The notes: a model not told the origin generated them from the letters alone. A stretch of DNA of 64,000 nt from Hypsibius dujardini (GCA_001579985.1 LRSR01013122.1:1-64000), one strand, 5' to 3'; counted from the stretch's first letter, positions 1 through 14,033 are shown. Made by a program: numbers and translations.

Positions 1-10
1 TGTAAATGAG

Positions 11-218
11 ATCGGCCTTAGCTTTTGCTGCTCCTCCCCCATTGGAAGATGATGAAGTTGAAGAAGAAGCCATTCCCATTCCAACATTCCGAATTGTCGC
101 CATTTCACATCCACTTGCGTCAACGGATTACAAATTCATTAACACCAAACTTCATCGCAACTTGATCGAGCAACTGCGAACTCGACTCAGACACAATAAT
201 ACCTTTACAAGAAAATAA
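11..218 (+). CDS. 3' end of an unidentified gene (partial)
   Basis: An open frame of about 68 codons follows an AG at 9-10 and ends at TAA 216-218. An in-frame TAA lies just before that AG, so the stretch is best read as a last exon whose earlier exons are left of the window. It encodes an acidic stretch (EDDEVEEEAI) followed by a more ordinary segment ending in a basic tail. An AATAAA overlaps the stop codon (214-219). I recognise no domain. It could be a chance frame; acceptor quality is only moderate. Confidence 0.35.
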
Positions 219-849
219 AAGCAAAATAATATTGCAGAAAATCATTTAACTCTTCAGTGTTCATCCCAATTGGTAATGCACTAATGCTTCGCGCAAGACC
301 ACTCTCGCGCAAAGGCAAAGTAAACGTTGTGGGCGCAGGAACAGCTACTGCGTCAAGTTATTACACATGTGGCTGTAATTCTGTTCGGTCGTTCAAAACA
401 CAGCCGAGGCATTAGGGTCTGGTAGGATTAGCGCCGACTCACCCTATTGGGGCACTCAAAAATTGGAACGGACAAGATTGCAGCCACATGTGCCCTCTGA
501 GGTTCTCCTTCCTGGTTCGCACAAGAGCAGCTGCATATGTGAGTATCTGTACGAGTATTGTAACCACTATCGAAGGCCGTCCGTCCCTGAAAAACCCACT
601 TTTTAAGGAATATCCCCCACCTAAATTCCGCTTGTTTAGAGACACACACAAATTGCCAGCCGCGTGCGTGGCACCAACGACTGTTGCCACTATGGCCACT
701 AAATGGCCGATAGAGCGGGCTAGTCACAGGCGAAGAGGCGGACGTGTGCTTCAAATGGCACAAGGTCTGACCGTCCGGCGAACCTTGCACTAGCAAGATA
801 GTCAACGGCCAGTCCGGAGTCCGGATAGTGGATGCAGGCAATCGCCAGG

Positions 850-1510
850 ACTCACATTTATTCCGGAGAGTTCACGGACGGTCCGGAAGGTTCACGGCAA
901 GACCGCAAATGTAACATCCATAAGGCCCACGGTCAGTTCGGAAGGTGAGCGGTTTGCACTGAAGGTGGCCGGCCGTTTTAGAGAGTTTAAGCTGGAAAAT
1001 TAAGGGCAATTGAGACGATATGGTCCAAAAGTCCGGAAGGTTCGCTGTCAATTCGCTCAGAAGATGGACTGGCAATCCGAATGGTTTTGCGGTAAAATCG
1101 GCCGGTCCTGAAGAATTACTGTTGGTCCCGAAGAACCTGTACTGATCATCAACCTTGCCGATGGATTAGTTACCAGCAGAGCAGTCCGCGCATATATCGT
1201 GGATCGCCATTATTTTCTCCAGGCAGTCAGTCAACCCTTCGGACTCGCCGTCAACTAACCGAAGAGGGTTCCCAACTCACAAATTCACTGTCGACCTACC
1301 GAATTGGTCATCCAGCTTCCGGAATGACCGAGAACCTTCCGAACTGGCCTTTCGAGTTTCGGGCTGTCGCTAAACCTTCCGTAAAGGTCTTTCACCTTTC
1401 AGGACTAAAATCATCTAGAGAGACTGTCGACTTTCCAGAGATGCTAATAATCTTCCCTACTGAGCGCACACCCTCCAGGCCAACCGGTTATCTTCGGTGC
1501 AGACCGCTAT
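850..1510. repeat. degenerate short repeat in opposed orientations
   Basis: Between 850 and 1130 the plus strand repeatedly shows variants of GTCCGGAAGGTTC (near 864, 881, 935 and 1030). Between 1230 and 1500 the complementary form ACCTTCCGGAA/ACCTTCCGAACTGG recurs (near 1236, 1290, 1316, 1333 and 1373), about 20 nt apart. This looks like an old tandem array or a repeat-rich element with two inverted halves. The copies are too diverged for me to fix a unit. Confidence 0.5.
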
Positions 1511-1629
1511 CTTAAATTAATTTTCTGCTGGGTTGAGACTGTTCTCAACATACAGTATTACAATAATATTTTTTAATCTGTGAATGAATAAACAGCGTCC
1601 ATCGTAAGCCGAGGATAGTTAAGACAACA

Positions 1630-1680
1630 CGACGACAAGCAGGCAGGCAGACAAACAGACAGACAGGCAGGTAGATAGAC
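1630..1680. repeat. GGCA/GACA simple repeat
   Basis: An impure tetranucleotide tract built from GGCA, GACA and GATA units. It lies in gene-free DNA and has no inferred function. Confidence 0.7.
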
Positions 1681-2979
1681 GTGTACATACATTTATTACC
1701 TCAATATGACTTACGGTACAACTGACGGCAGCACTGCAGTGCAACTCCCCCAAGGGCAAGTTCGTACTGGAGATCACAGCTAGCAGCGCCCCCTACTTAA
1801 TGGATATACTGTGGGTCCATCGGTCATTGCATGTGGCCCTTTCTATGAGACTGAATTTTTCCGTGTCCGAGCCGCGCGACTGCAATAACGCGTACTCTTT
1901 ATCTATGCTTCACGGACATTACAATGAGTTCAGAGAAACACGTTTGATAATACTGCTGTGGTGTTGCTGAGCTAACCTGGGGGAAGAGCCACCCTTAATT
2001 GCTTTAGAAAAGTTGAAAAGCGGTTTAAAAATTGCCGCATCTACTGTGTAGAATCTTTATCCATGGAATCATTTAACAGAAGACCTACTGCTGTGTTCTA
2101 GTTGTGATCTGTATACTTTGTAGTTGTGTAAGTTTTTGTAGCTGCTAAACTTGGCTATTGCTGGATGGCGCTTTGGCATAAGTTAATCAAATCACATGGT
2201 TTCCCGTGCGTCATGTGGTAACCTCACTTCATCCACCCACAACCCAATGATATGTTCGATCAACATGTCGGACTTTTCATTTTCTCGTGCGGCCTGTAAG
2301 CAGTCCACCACTCACTCATTCAGACTTGCATCTTGTGACTCTGTCAGACAGTCAGAAGTACTTCAAGACCACGGTTGGGTAAACGATTTCCCGCAGATAT
2401 TGGTATTGGACAGTCCGTCTACCTAGTACTTCTCTACATCGACCTGAATAGGACCGTCAAGCATAAGACTAAAAAAGAACTGCATCATTGTTGGAATTCG
2501 TTAATTTACACGCTGGCTAACAGGCCACAAATGATACAAGTTCAAAACAGAATTGCAGTTGTAATTTACGATTATCTACGCGAGAATGAGATTACAAAGA
2601 GGAGAAGAACCGGGCCTATCCAAAGGCAGTCAAACGGAGGCTGTACCCAGCTAGCAAAAGGTGCATTCAATATCCGGCTAAGCAACAGTGATTCTGCAAA
2701 TCTTTATCAAATACTGTGGCCATCAATAAAAAACACAAGCACGAGTTTCGAAATCGTTCTTTTCTTCTTGCTAAATCCGTTTTTTACACTGACCCAGGAG
2801 GCGCAGGTGGAGCGGTTACTTTTTGTGTTGGGTCAAAACTGCTTCGGCAACGTTGGTCACTTGGACCGTTGGATGAGCCCTGCCGGCTACGTTCTTCGAT
2901 AAGTGAGAGGCCACTGTCGATTCGATTGCTTGTGTGGGGAGCTTCTTCGTCCTTTAGTCGATCTGCGAAATAGAAAAGA

Positions 2980-2985
2980 TTTATT
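2980..2985 (-). terminator. candidate poly(A) signal of Irx
   Basis: TTTATT on the plus strand is AATAAA on the Irx strand. It lies about 540 nt past the proposed Irx stop, a reasonable 3' UTR length. The assignment rests on position only. Confidence 0.35.
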
Positions 2986-3526
2986 TTCTGGAGACATCGG
3001 CGTCCCTTTGCTCTCATCCCATACATATAGTAGGGTACATGTACGTAGTGGTTTATGCTTTGTAGGGTAATCGATACTCTGGCGGAGTTTATGAAAGAGC
3101 CTGTAATTCAAGCGATCTCGTCCTCCCTAGTGCATTATAGCTCCTCGAGGTCCGTCAGTGGGGAAAGAAAGTGTCGTTGAAATGATTTGGTTTTCCATTT
3201 GGCAAGTGATGAATATTCATTAAATGGAACGAGTGTGCGCATCATCGCATCTCCAGACTCAATCATCCGCCCGTAAAGAGGATCCCTGTCGGTCTTTTAA
3301 CTTAACTTGATATGATGTGATAGTATAGCTGGTGTCATATGTGTTCTGTCATATGTGTCTGGATATTGTCTGTCTCTGTCTCATTACTCCATTTCAGATC
3401 CATTTCATCACATTAAACATCCGCTGTTAAAGCCGGCGCCGCTGCCCACTCCTTAGGGACCCTCCTTCATTTGAATATATCTCTTACTTACAAGAGCCGG
3501 CATATATAGAAAACCTTTCAGCCGAC

Positions 3527-6500
3527 TTAATCAAAGAAGGCTTCTGCAATTTAGCTTTGTTTTTCAAAATTGAATGAGGAGAGTTTTGGGAAAGGGGTCA
3601 AACATATAGAGTAGCTAGACACGCACGCCCCAAACAGGCATGACCATAAATCATTGATGGAGATGGTTGCTTTACCTGGCGAGTGTTGGGATGTAGCCGT
3701 CATGGTGGTCATTGGCAGTTGCGTGACTCCATCTTGCAGTTGATGTGGATCTGGACGATGTCGCTTGTTCCCGGCCGGCTGTCCCACTCTATCATCATCA
3801 CTACTGGGGACCTTTCCACGGCCGATGGGGTTAAAGTTGTTGTCTGCTAGTGCTAGATCTGGAGGGCTCTGCTGCAGATGCGGCGGCATCGAGTGCATGA
3901 CAAGAGGCATGCTAGAGAATCGATTATTAGTAGTAGTGTTGTGTGGCTGAACGACGGGCGTTGAAAAGGCAGAGTTGGGATTTGAAGTGAATAAATTAAC
4001 AGCGAGCCCGGGAGCGGGTCCGGAAGAGTGATGCTGATATTGGTGATGGTGATGGTGGAAGAATCCCATCCCGGCAGGTGGCAGGGCTCCTCGATTCATT
4101 CCGCCCATACTGACATTCATGCCGGCAGCCATGGCAGCAACAGCGGCATGCTGATGGTATGACGAGTGATGAGAATTCATCTGAATTGCCGGCGGATGGG
4201 GAAAGGTTGGTGTTAGTTGAGATCGTGTCGTTATGGGGGGAGAAATAGTAGGCTTGTCTACACCGGCAACATCCGCCAGAGACCATATCCGAGGCTTATT
4301 ATTAGCAGTGATTGTTGTGCTGCCGCTGCTGCTGGTGGAACTTTTGTTGTTGACACTGCTTGTTGGTTGAAGGGATTGAAGGGACTGCAGTTCGGTGGCA
4401 TCTGAATTGAGAGCAGGGAGTGAGATAACTTTTGATTACCATGCAGCCGCTATATACTGTATGCACCCACTAGAGAAGAGACCCATCAATCAATAGTCAT
4501 TAACGCTCTTTAGCTCCACACTTATTATCCACGCACTATTAACTTTCAAGTGCGACTTGAAACGCCATATATATATATATATAATATCCCCTTCCCACAA
4601 AACCTTTAACGAGACACCGCCATGCGCCACTTTTATGTATGCTTCACTTTGGCAGCAAAAGCCCAATCGTACTATACCATGCGAAAGAGATCATTTAAAC
4701 TAACCTTTTGTCCTACATTACGTTTACGAAGAAATTCATTTCATCTGTTACTTTTACCAAGTCCAAATGATTAAAACGCAAGTTAATAAGGTGCAAAGGA
4801 AAATGTCGAGATTGGAGCATAACAGGGTCTGTAATCCCTCAACACTACATTGGTATTTGGGACACATGTCGATCATGATGCAGGCACACGACCGGAAATT
4901 CCCCTCACTGCCTGCCCCGTTGTCTAATGCCGTCTAATGAAAGAAAAGTAGCCGTTTAGTGCCGTCAATAGGAAATCTCTAATGGTCACTCTCTCCACTC
5001 CTCTCCGGACAAATGAAGTGTTGCACCAGAAATGAGAATGACGCCATTTAAATAGCTCTTTCGATTGCCACATATGAAGAGAAGAAAGAAAAGGCGGCTT
5101 TTTAATTGTCCATCTAGTTATCGACAGAGTGAGTGAGTGAGTAAGTGTAGGAAAAGTAGGTGCTTTTAAACTAGTTTCAATGCTGTCGACAGCATTCCCT
5201 CGGTCGATCCGGGACTAACTAAGTGACATTTCTTGATTGCTCTGACGGCTAAAGATACATTTACAGTAAACTACACTACGGCTTTTCACTCTTTCATTCC
5301 CAAAAGGCCCGGCCGATCGAATGGGCAAAACTGTTGAAGCGTGACTCGATCATTGTGACGCCCATCCATTAGGGGAGACCCACAACTACTCCTGGTCTCT
5401 ATTCTTTTCAACCATCGACCCATTCAAAAATCTCAAAAATATAATAAATAAATATGCAACAAAATGTGCCAAAACTGACCTTTGCAATCTCGGTTTCCGG
5501 GGGAGATTGAAGAGCGGCGCTTATTTTCATCCGTCAAGGAGCTCATGTCGGACATGCTGTCCCCGTCCTCATCGTCCTCGTCATCATTCTTCTCCAGGTC
5601 GTTACCAGGGTCTCGTTCCGTGTCTGACTTGTCATCATCCTCGCAACCTCTATTCCGAGGGCTCCATGTCATTTTGTTTTCCTTTTTTAAACGTCGCCGA
5701 GCATTGGCGAACCATGTGGAGACTTGTGTTAGGGTCATCTTTGTCACAATGGCCAGCATAATTTTCTCTCCCTTGGTTGGATAAGGGTTCTTGCGGTGTT
5801 CGTAGAGCCAGTGTTTTAGTTGGCTGGTCGTCTCACGGGTGGCATTCTTTCGACGATTCATTCCACTGGGATCCATGGCGTACCTGTTACGGTCATCAAC
5901 TTAATTTTTAGAATGATTACATTGCACTGCTTGACAAAATTACGCTTCAATCATTGGAATGAAAACTTGAACAGCAATTTTAATGTCGGCCGAGATATTA
6001 ACTTTTATATTAAATCGAGTTCTATCAAAGGTCGGCATCATGGATACGAGATCACGCAGCATATGACCAACTCAAATTAATTAAATCACATTTGGCGCCG
6101 ATCCGTCATATACACAATGAGTTAGTAGTATCTACCCCCCACGCCGGAAAAGAGAAACATGCCGCTTGCTCATGCATATTAGCATAGTTGATAATTATGC
6201 AGGGAGCTGCTTCTTTCTTTCTCTCTATTCGATGGATGGATGGGTGTGTCGACAATCAATCTGTGGTGTATACGTGTTTGCCTGAATGGATGTACGAAAT
6301 TGTTAACAACATAACTGATGATTATTCAGGGATATGGAATTAAAGGTTGTCTTTCTTATACTAATGTGCTAATTAGCATTGTCGCCAATCAAATACAAAC
6401 AGTCATCTGTCAACGACAATGCTAAAGGTCATTAAGCGGTGTGTGGCCATTTCACCCTCAGTAAACCGTGCGAGGGAAGGAAGGAAGATATAAATCTCAC

Positions 6501-9085
6501 GATTGATGAATATCAAATTATTCAGCATCAACAGTTACGGCCATGTTAAATATTCTTCTTTAGCCAGACAGTCAAAAATGAAGGACAATAGAATTGTTTA
6601 AATTCATTTGCACAAACGGAGGGATTGAGCAAGTTATATAAATAAATAATGCGGCTTACCCGTTTGAGCAATAAGGGTTGGAAGAATAGACGCTAGCGGC
6701 ACCCATGGAAGGGTCATACCCGCCGTAACAACCCGCAGGACCCAAGGCTCCGTTCTGTGGCCCCATTCCCATTCCCATTCCCGCGGCAGCTACTCGCCAG
6801 GCCGCTGCGTTCGCTTCACCGGGAGAGAGATCTTTAAAGTCGCCAAAGACTCCTCCGGCCTGGAATAGAAGGATAGGATGATGATGATGAGGAGAGCAGA
6901 GATTAATTATTTGCTCTAGAACTTAATTAGGCGAGGTTGCATTTGTTTGCACGGGAAAAGGGAGGGGGGATGAAATTGTCTACTCGCTCTACTCACATCA
7001 CGCATGGGTCCATGTGTTGCATACATTGCTTGGATGGGATCAACTGGGATAGAATGACCGCCAGGGGCATTAACCGATGAAACTGGCGGGGAAAAGGCAC
7101 CGTTGTTGCTGCTGGATGGGACTGTGCTACTACTAATACCACCGGATGGATGCTCGAGATTAATATTATTATTAGTGTTTGCGTTAGAGTTGGAGTTGGG
7201 CGGCGGCGGCGGCGGCGGATGGAAGGCGGCAGGATGGGGAAAGTATTGACGGTAGGTGTTGATAAAGCGCTCGTACTGGCAAATGCAAATGGGTTGCCCT
7301 GTTTGCGGATCCGTTTGGATGGGCCGAGCGTGGGCAGGGTCACAGGCCGATGTATGACTTCCGGGACCGGGGCCCAACATCATCTGCAAACACCACATCA
7401 GGACACATCCTTTCAATGGACTACTCCTACTGTATATAACAAAAATGCAAACTCTTGGCAAGAGTGATTAATCCAGAGCCGTGTTGAAACCCCTTTCTGG
7501 GATATGACACTTTCTTATCTTCTTTCTTTCTTTCCCTCGAGTGAATGCAGTGATTTGAATTACAACTGGCAGCCAGACACAGATCGAGATGAGGAGAGGA
7601 CGAGGTCAGTGTGATGAAACACAAGATAAAACAAGGCGGGCGTCTCTCTATGTAGAATGTGGCTAGTTAAAGTGCAGGACGAGTTGCAGTTGAGCAGCTT
7701 GTCTAATTAGCGGAAAGCATGTTTTCTGATCACTTTCAAGATAAAACTTGCACTAGACGGTCGACCTATCTCTGAATCAGTCTAGACAGGGAGAAACGTC
7801 AAATGTCTAGGCTGCATAGAGCGCTTATTAAAAATATAATGCAGGTAGTGTTTTATCAGAGAGCCCAAATCTGACTGTCTCTCTCTCTCTCTCTCTGCCG
7901 TGCAGCTTGTGTCCCGTGATCGAGTATCCGGTTGTTATAATTACCTGACCTCACAGAGATGAGGAATAGTCCACCAATGTCACTTTGACGGCGCTCTAGT
8001 GCTTTATCATACAGCACCTTTATTACTGACTGACTGCAATGAGTGAGAAAGCAGGAAAAGGGAGCCGGTTGACAGCTTCCTTCCCTTCCATCTTCTATCT
8101 GACTTGAAGCAGGACACTTCTTGCGGGATGGAGGAGAAAGAAAAGACAAGAAGATGAGTCCCGGTCCCGCGACATATCACAGTCGTGAATGTCTGTCGCC
8201 ATGTTGCAAGTCATCCATCTCTCTTGGGTCGAGCCGTCGCAGACACCGTCATATATATGTGACGTTTCCAACGCATCGCATGCCGGCTAAAGCTTTCCTT
8301 TTCTCCCCGTACTGCTGTCTATTTTGGCACGCAATCATTTCTACCACTACTTGGTGATTTGACCGAAAAACATCTCAGCCAGCCACGAAAACCTGTTCTT
8401 CATATCAGCTTGGCGCGAAATAATTATTCGCATTAAAAGTATGTTTTCCTCGTACCACACTGTACACTACTGAGTGACCTTCACTGTCGCCAGATGTTGT
8501 TGCTTGTGGATAATTTATTGTTCATTTATAGATGGAAATATCATTGAGCCAATGAAAAAAATAATTTGTTAATCGTCCCTTCCCAGTGTAAAAGATGAGT
8601 TAATCAATCCCATCACGCAATAACGTTCCGCATGGTCACTTTTGGTTATGAAAGAAACGGCAATTCCTGTGCATTGATTATTATTCACATATGTAGTACT
8701 CGATGTAGGGTCTAAATAATAATACTTTTAGTAGTCTGACCTAATGGCTCTGGCTTCTTGACCTCCTTCCTTTCAAGTGGTCCCCATTAATAACCTGATA
8801 TCATTGATATATACCATATCCCGATTGAAGAGCGCGCGGTTTACTCTATATAGACCATTTGCTGTCGAAGACTTACTGACCTTGCCTTGTATTATCATTA
8901 CCTACTAGTACATAGGTTTTCATCTTGTTGGTTACCCGACAAGATAGCCTTCCTTCCTAACGACCGTGGTTTCTTCTTTCTAAGTTTACAAACCGTGCTA
9001 GAAGCATATGAGCTCACTTTTTTCTTACCTGACCACTGTTCGCCATAGCATAATTAAGTCCGAATTGTGGATAGGACGAGGCCAT
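3527..9085 (-). CDS. Irx: Iroquois-class (Irx) TALE homeodomain transcription factor
   Basis: Nuclear DNA-binding regulator of patterning and neural fate. Six coding exons (5' to 3' on minus): 9085-9029, 7383-6997, 6859-6660, 5883-5480, 4401-3676 and 3543-3527. All junctions are GT..AG and phases agree, giving 596 residues. The N-terminus MASSYPQFG and the motif [15 protein letters not shown] match known Irx N-termini. Residues about 226-288 form the TALE homeodomain, with the three-residue loop extension (NPYPTKGEK) and [17 protein letters not shown]. An acidic segment follows, and the diagnostic Iro box [13 protein letters not shown] lies at about 385-397. The long exon encodes His-, Gln- and Ser/Thr-rich stretches, and exon 2 has a seven-proline run. 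The last exon adds only six residues (..EAFFD after the split codon). If that intron is retained, the frame instead runs on to a stop near 3551. Class assignment is near certain; paralogue is not. Confidence 0.95.
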
Positions 9086-9166
9086 TTCCGGACCCAAGAC
9101 CTTTTTTCCAATGCGAACTCCGTTTGACCGATAGATCTTCTCCAGAGGAGTAATAATAATTCAGAC
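9086..9166 (-). other. Irx 5' UTR segment with upstream splice acceptor
   Basis: Upstream of the Irx ATG (9085) the minus strand has a pyrimidine-rich tract and CAG at about 9169-9167. The first coding exon therefore probably begins at 9166 and is joined to a non-coding exon further upstream. This means the promoter lies somewhere beyond 9.2 kb. Confidence 0.45.
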
Positions 9167-12100
9167 CTGAAAAATTGTCAAATATCTTACTAAATGCTCA
9201 AGAAATGCAAGGTTATTCAAAGAAAATTAACTAACAGGGGGCTCTCTGCTGTTGGCCGCTATGAGTTATGAATTTATGGTATGTGGCGTTTGTTGGATAA
9301 ACACATACAGGAGATATTTTATCTTTATAAAAACATCAGCTCTGATATTGCTGAGAGCAGAGAGGGATGTCACAGAGAACGTATTTCTTCCCTTGTCTGG
9401 CTCTTCCTTCCACTCTCGTGTACAGCAAACATACAAACAGCTCTCTCGTCGCGTCTTATCAAAGTCTGCTCACATTCGGCTCGTTTGAACTTGCAACAAG
9501 CCAACTGCAAACATTGCTCCACACAGATTCACCTTACTATGATATTTATTACGGACAGACATTGGGCTATTCCACTTGGCGGCCAGATATGTCAACGGTG
9601 CGGTACTTTGTTAGAGTTTAATATTTAATATTGTAAAAGCACAATTTTATGTGGCTCAAATCAAAGATGGAAAAGAGATGGATGCCAGTAATCCTAGGCA
9701 GCGTCGGAAAGAGCGGAATTCGATAATTAGTCGCGCATTGCGTCGCTCTCGCTTTATCCATATCGTCATGCGTAATTATGACACTGCCCATGCCGAAATG
9801 TCGACAGCCATGTTTGAATACGCAATAATATCGCTCCGTGAGGATTTATAAATACGCACTGCTCTAAAGATATGACAAGACAAACCGATTGGAAAGGGAA
9901 GGAAAGCTGCGCAACTCACACGCGACTCTGCGCTACTAATTTCACTTTCCCCGTTGAAGAAAGAGCCTTTACTTTTTTCAACTTGTCTTTCGGTCGGTCT
10001 ACCAAAAGCACAATGTACGATAAGATACATGGCTAGAGGAAAGCCTTTCTCGGAGCATGCTATGCTATATTTGCAGTATAAAAGTATACTCATACCTATG
10101 GATTAAGGTACTTATGTCTGACTAATAAAGGTCATCGGGAGTATTCTTTGCCATTTTATTTTCAGGGCATTGGAATATTATCGAAGCATTTTTGCAATAA
10201 ATTGTGCATACACATAATCCTATAAATGAGGTTAAAACAATGCACGACACTTATGAATAACAAGTCGCCCTTGCGTTGGAACATGCATGAAGATGAGGGG
10301 GGAAGGAAAAGTAGGTAAGCTCTTTCATTAATATTGAAAGGAAAACAAGTGAGCGACTACGAGTGGCCATGGCGATAATTATGGTTTACGAACAGCGGCT
10401 ATCACGATCACTCATTACAGGAAGGTAGACTAGGCATAGGTCGTTAAAAGGCATCATGATCGTCGTCGCAATGCGATGCGACGATGATGAAGCTTCAATT
10501 GAGCAAGTAATAATCAATTTTATGGCTGTTGATGAAGAGAGAGGTGAGGTGAGCGACGCACACGCCGTCCTCGGATCATACTCTTTTTCTCTTCTCTTAA
10601 GTCCGGCAATATAATAATAATGTTAAAGCGCCGAACTTGCATGCACGGAGCATTTTAAGTGGCCATCAACAACATTGTATGTACATTGTAGAGTACGGTG
10701 GGTTGAGTGAAAGCTTCAGCCTGGCCACTTACATCGCACCGCATCGGATCGGATCGGACCGAACGACGGCGGCCGCTCAATCCCTCCGTACTCGGTACTC
10801 GACACTCTGCGTTCTGCACAATGCGCTTTCTGAGACCTCCATTAATAATCAATGCATAGAGTGAGAAGAGCGCTAAAGAGTGTTTGGTAAAAAAAAGTCA
10901 ACTCTTTGTCCGTGGCAAATTTGTTGATGCGAGGCGTGCGGTAGACTTTTCTTCTTTCTTTCTCGGTCGGTCGGTCGTAAAGAGTGTGATGAGGGCAAGC
11001 ACCCTACCTAATGACTACTATCATTTTCAGCCCGTGGGGTGAGGGACGATACGGTACGGCACCAACCAGGCCCCGTCCTCTATAACCAACAATCAACTCA
11101 TAATTTCCCCTTGTTTTCTCTCCGCCCATCCCTGACCAAGGAGTATTACGCGCGCCGTGCACGCTCCTCACTCACCAGACATTCACAACAACGTCAATAT
11201 TAACTTCTCTCTTTTCGGCGTTTGACGAAAAGCAGACTCGCACTCGCATTTAACAACCCAAGACTGTTACGCAGTATATGTATGCAACCTCAAACGTGCT
11301 CTATTATCCATTATTAATCTGCACGGATAAGGGTGAGTGATTGCTGCTTTTTAGTAGACCAGTTTACATGACATGAGATAAATATTTATTTTAAAGGTCA
11401 TCATCAAATAACCGTCAAATATCTTAAACATATGATTAATTTTGGTGCAAAAGTGTTATCTAGTCGCTTAGGTTTCTATTGGAGTGAACGAAACTTGAGG
11501 AAACCATATAGGTTTAATGAATGATGAATTTCAAACATTATTCGCCGAAAGCCCAGATGAAGATATAGAGAGAATAGTGTTTAAAAAAGATAGTGCTTCT
11601 TTCTTACCAGTGGTGAAGGGAATGCAAACGCAAGTGGAGAATAAGATCTCGTCAACGGGGAAGAGTAGATAAAAGGTAAAATGTGTCGTCGATCGGTGAG
11701 GAAGAAAGAGGAAGGGCGGAAGCGTGTGTAGAGCTGACTGTTTGGTCTTAAGGTGTAAAGTGGGATAGGATAGTGCTGTGAATTGATGTTGTGTTGGGTT
11801 GTCGTGATGTTGTCGAACGTTGATTCGAACGTGTAGAACAGCATGTATAACACGAGAACGTACAATGTCCCGCGCGCCTTAAGAAGGACAGACGGAGAGA
11901 CGGAGAGACTTGACGGTAATTTGTCGCGATCTGCTCAGTAGTGTAGTGTAGTGTACACCGTGTACCGACCCATGTATAGCACCGTGTAACAACGCGTGTA
12001 GCGGTGAGGGTACTAGCATACAGTACTAGTACAGTACTAGTACGAGAAGCAACCTCCCTACTCATTCACAAGGAAAAGGACACGCCACCAAACAGATTGC

Positions 12101-13995
12101 GATCGACATTACTGTCTTCTCTCTTCTCTCAAATCCAGCCAGTAATCTTCCGTCTCTGTGACCGAAGCACCGCCTCCCTTGGCTTCTTCTGCCTGAGCGA
12201 CAGACCGAGACACAGACAGCCAAGCCAAGAGAAAGAGAGAAAGCGCGCTTTTTATTGACATGGACACGGCATTGATTGTGAATACTTAACAAATTCATGA
12301 TTATGCTTTAGTAAGTGAAGAGAGGATATATTATTGTACAAGAAAAATAGTGATCGTGATTATGATTGGCCGCGAGCGAAGCCAGTTACTAGTCAACTCA
12401 GCTTGTGCCCAAGATGGAGCGAGACAACGTCGATGGTCCGTCTCTCACGGCTGACTCATCGTAATCCTGCTTCGTGCAGGTAGCCCAAGTATGTAAGTAA
12501 TGTAAAAGGTATGAAATAGGGCCAGTCAACATGGCTTGTGAACATGGAGGCATATATGTTTCATATCATGTATACAGAATGAGCACTCTGCGCGCGCTCT
12601 CTCCACGACCATGTCACATCCGTCATTCATCACTGTCAAGCCCACAAACAACCACGCACACGCTCCGACGACATGGCCAAGTTTTTTTACTTACTTACTT
12701 GCACTCAGGTCGCCGCTATTGCAACTTGCAACCCTGTCTCTGTCTCTCTCTAAAGAGGCATCCATCCTTGTTAAGGTTACTAAACTCTAACCAAAGCGCA
12801 CTGTGCTATTACCAAACTAAAAACTCAGACAAACAGTTATTAAAATGGCAACTAACGTGCACACCTGAATTGGAATTGAATTACAACAACCACTATTGTA
12901 GTAATGAAGAAGGAAAGTAAAAGTTACATCATTTTGAACCTTGCTAAATGCCTCGCTCCATTTGTTCCAGAAAATGACAAAACTCACTAACTCAATTGGA
13001 CGGAAAAATAGTCTGCGGGATTTCGTATTTGTGTCCATTGGAGATGAACGCCCAACGCCCAAGGAAGGTTTGTCGAGGACGGACACACGGAGTGTCACGA
13101 TCTGCGCCCCTTCGATCAGCAGCGTGTCCGCCCTTTTTGACAGGAAAGCAGGCAATTTTCTCGCGTCGAAAGACTTTTCAAATGGGGGTGAGATGAGTTT
13201 GATGAGTAATGAGAAGTTTTGGAAAGAAAATGATGATGGAAGGAAAAGAAAGAAAGAGCCTCTGGGGGCAAAGGCAAAACTGGAAATAAATTGTTTAAAA
13301 TGATTGATGAGAGGCCACCGATTGGCTTCTTGCAAGCCATGCTCCCTTCCCTCACTACTAGTAGTGTTGCTTTAACTTCCTGCGCGAGAGCAATCAAGTG
13401 ATAAATTGACGTCTGCTGCTTGTCAAGAGCCGAACCCACATAATAGCCACACAGTTAACTTGCCATAATTCACTCTGTAAATTCCTATGGCTAGAATTAT
13501 CTTCATTCTTCACCACCATAACCACACTTTTTCCAAGCACTCAAAATAATACAATAAGAGCGCTGCCTTAAAGGGTCATTATTGTTTTTCACCGTCTCTC
13601 CTTGTTGCTTGTTTAAAATCAGGATGCTCATATTGAGGCGAGAGTTGGCTTGCCTCTCTCTCATGACAGATTGTGGTGGCGCCCGTCACATTTCCGCTCA
13701 ACTTCATTGGTCAGCGGAATCACAAGAATGCAGGCTCTGACTTTAAAGTCTGCTCCAAGATGGCAGCTCTCGGCAAACATGCTGACATGATTTGCCGACA
13801 TGTTTGTGAATGCCATTCCTCACAGGGTTTTACATCTACAGACTACAACGGTAGTGATACTCTCAACACCGTGCCCAGATCCTAGTGGATGTACAAACGC
13901 CATACACGTTTAATTAAGGCTTTTTATTACGATTCGAGCGTGTTAGAGACTGAAATGTATCACGCTACGGTATCGTTTGTCTGTCCATCTAACTG

Positions 13996-13997
13996 AC

Positions 13998-14033
<36 letters not shown>
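13996..14033. repeat. (CTGT)n microsatellite
   Basis: About nine nearly perfect CTGT units. Confidence 0.9.

Larger units (their letters stand above)
219..2960. other. gene-free stretch left of Irx
   Basis: I find no convincing gene here. It holds a degenerate CCGGAAGGTTC-type repeat (about 850-1510), a GACA/GGCA-rich simple tract (about 1630-1680) and a 175-codon open frame at 2375-2902 with no recognisable motif or splice context, which I treat as chance. Confidence 0.6.

Noticed and set aside
2375-2902. 175-codon plus-strand open frame
   Set aside because: No domain, no splice context and ordinary composition. A frame of this length is expected about once by chance in six frames of 64 kb.
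5482-5784. plus-strand frames over the Irx homeobox exon
   Set aside because: Shadows of the minus-strand homeodomain exon; the Ser-rich run is antisense of the acidic patch.
7150-7467. plus-strand frame with an Arg run
   Set aside because: It is the antisense of the Irx exon-2 polyproline tract.
12817-13335. 172-codon minus frame overlapping a 120-codon plus frame
   Set aside because: The two overlap on opposite strands, neither has a recognisable motif, and the minus one is dominated by F/L/S runs typical of antisense to purine-rich DNA.
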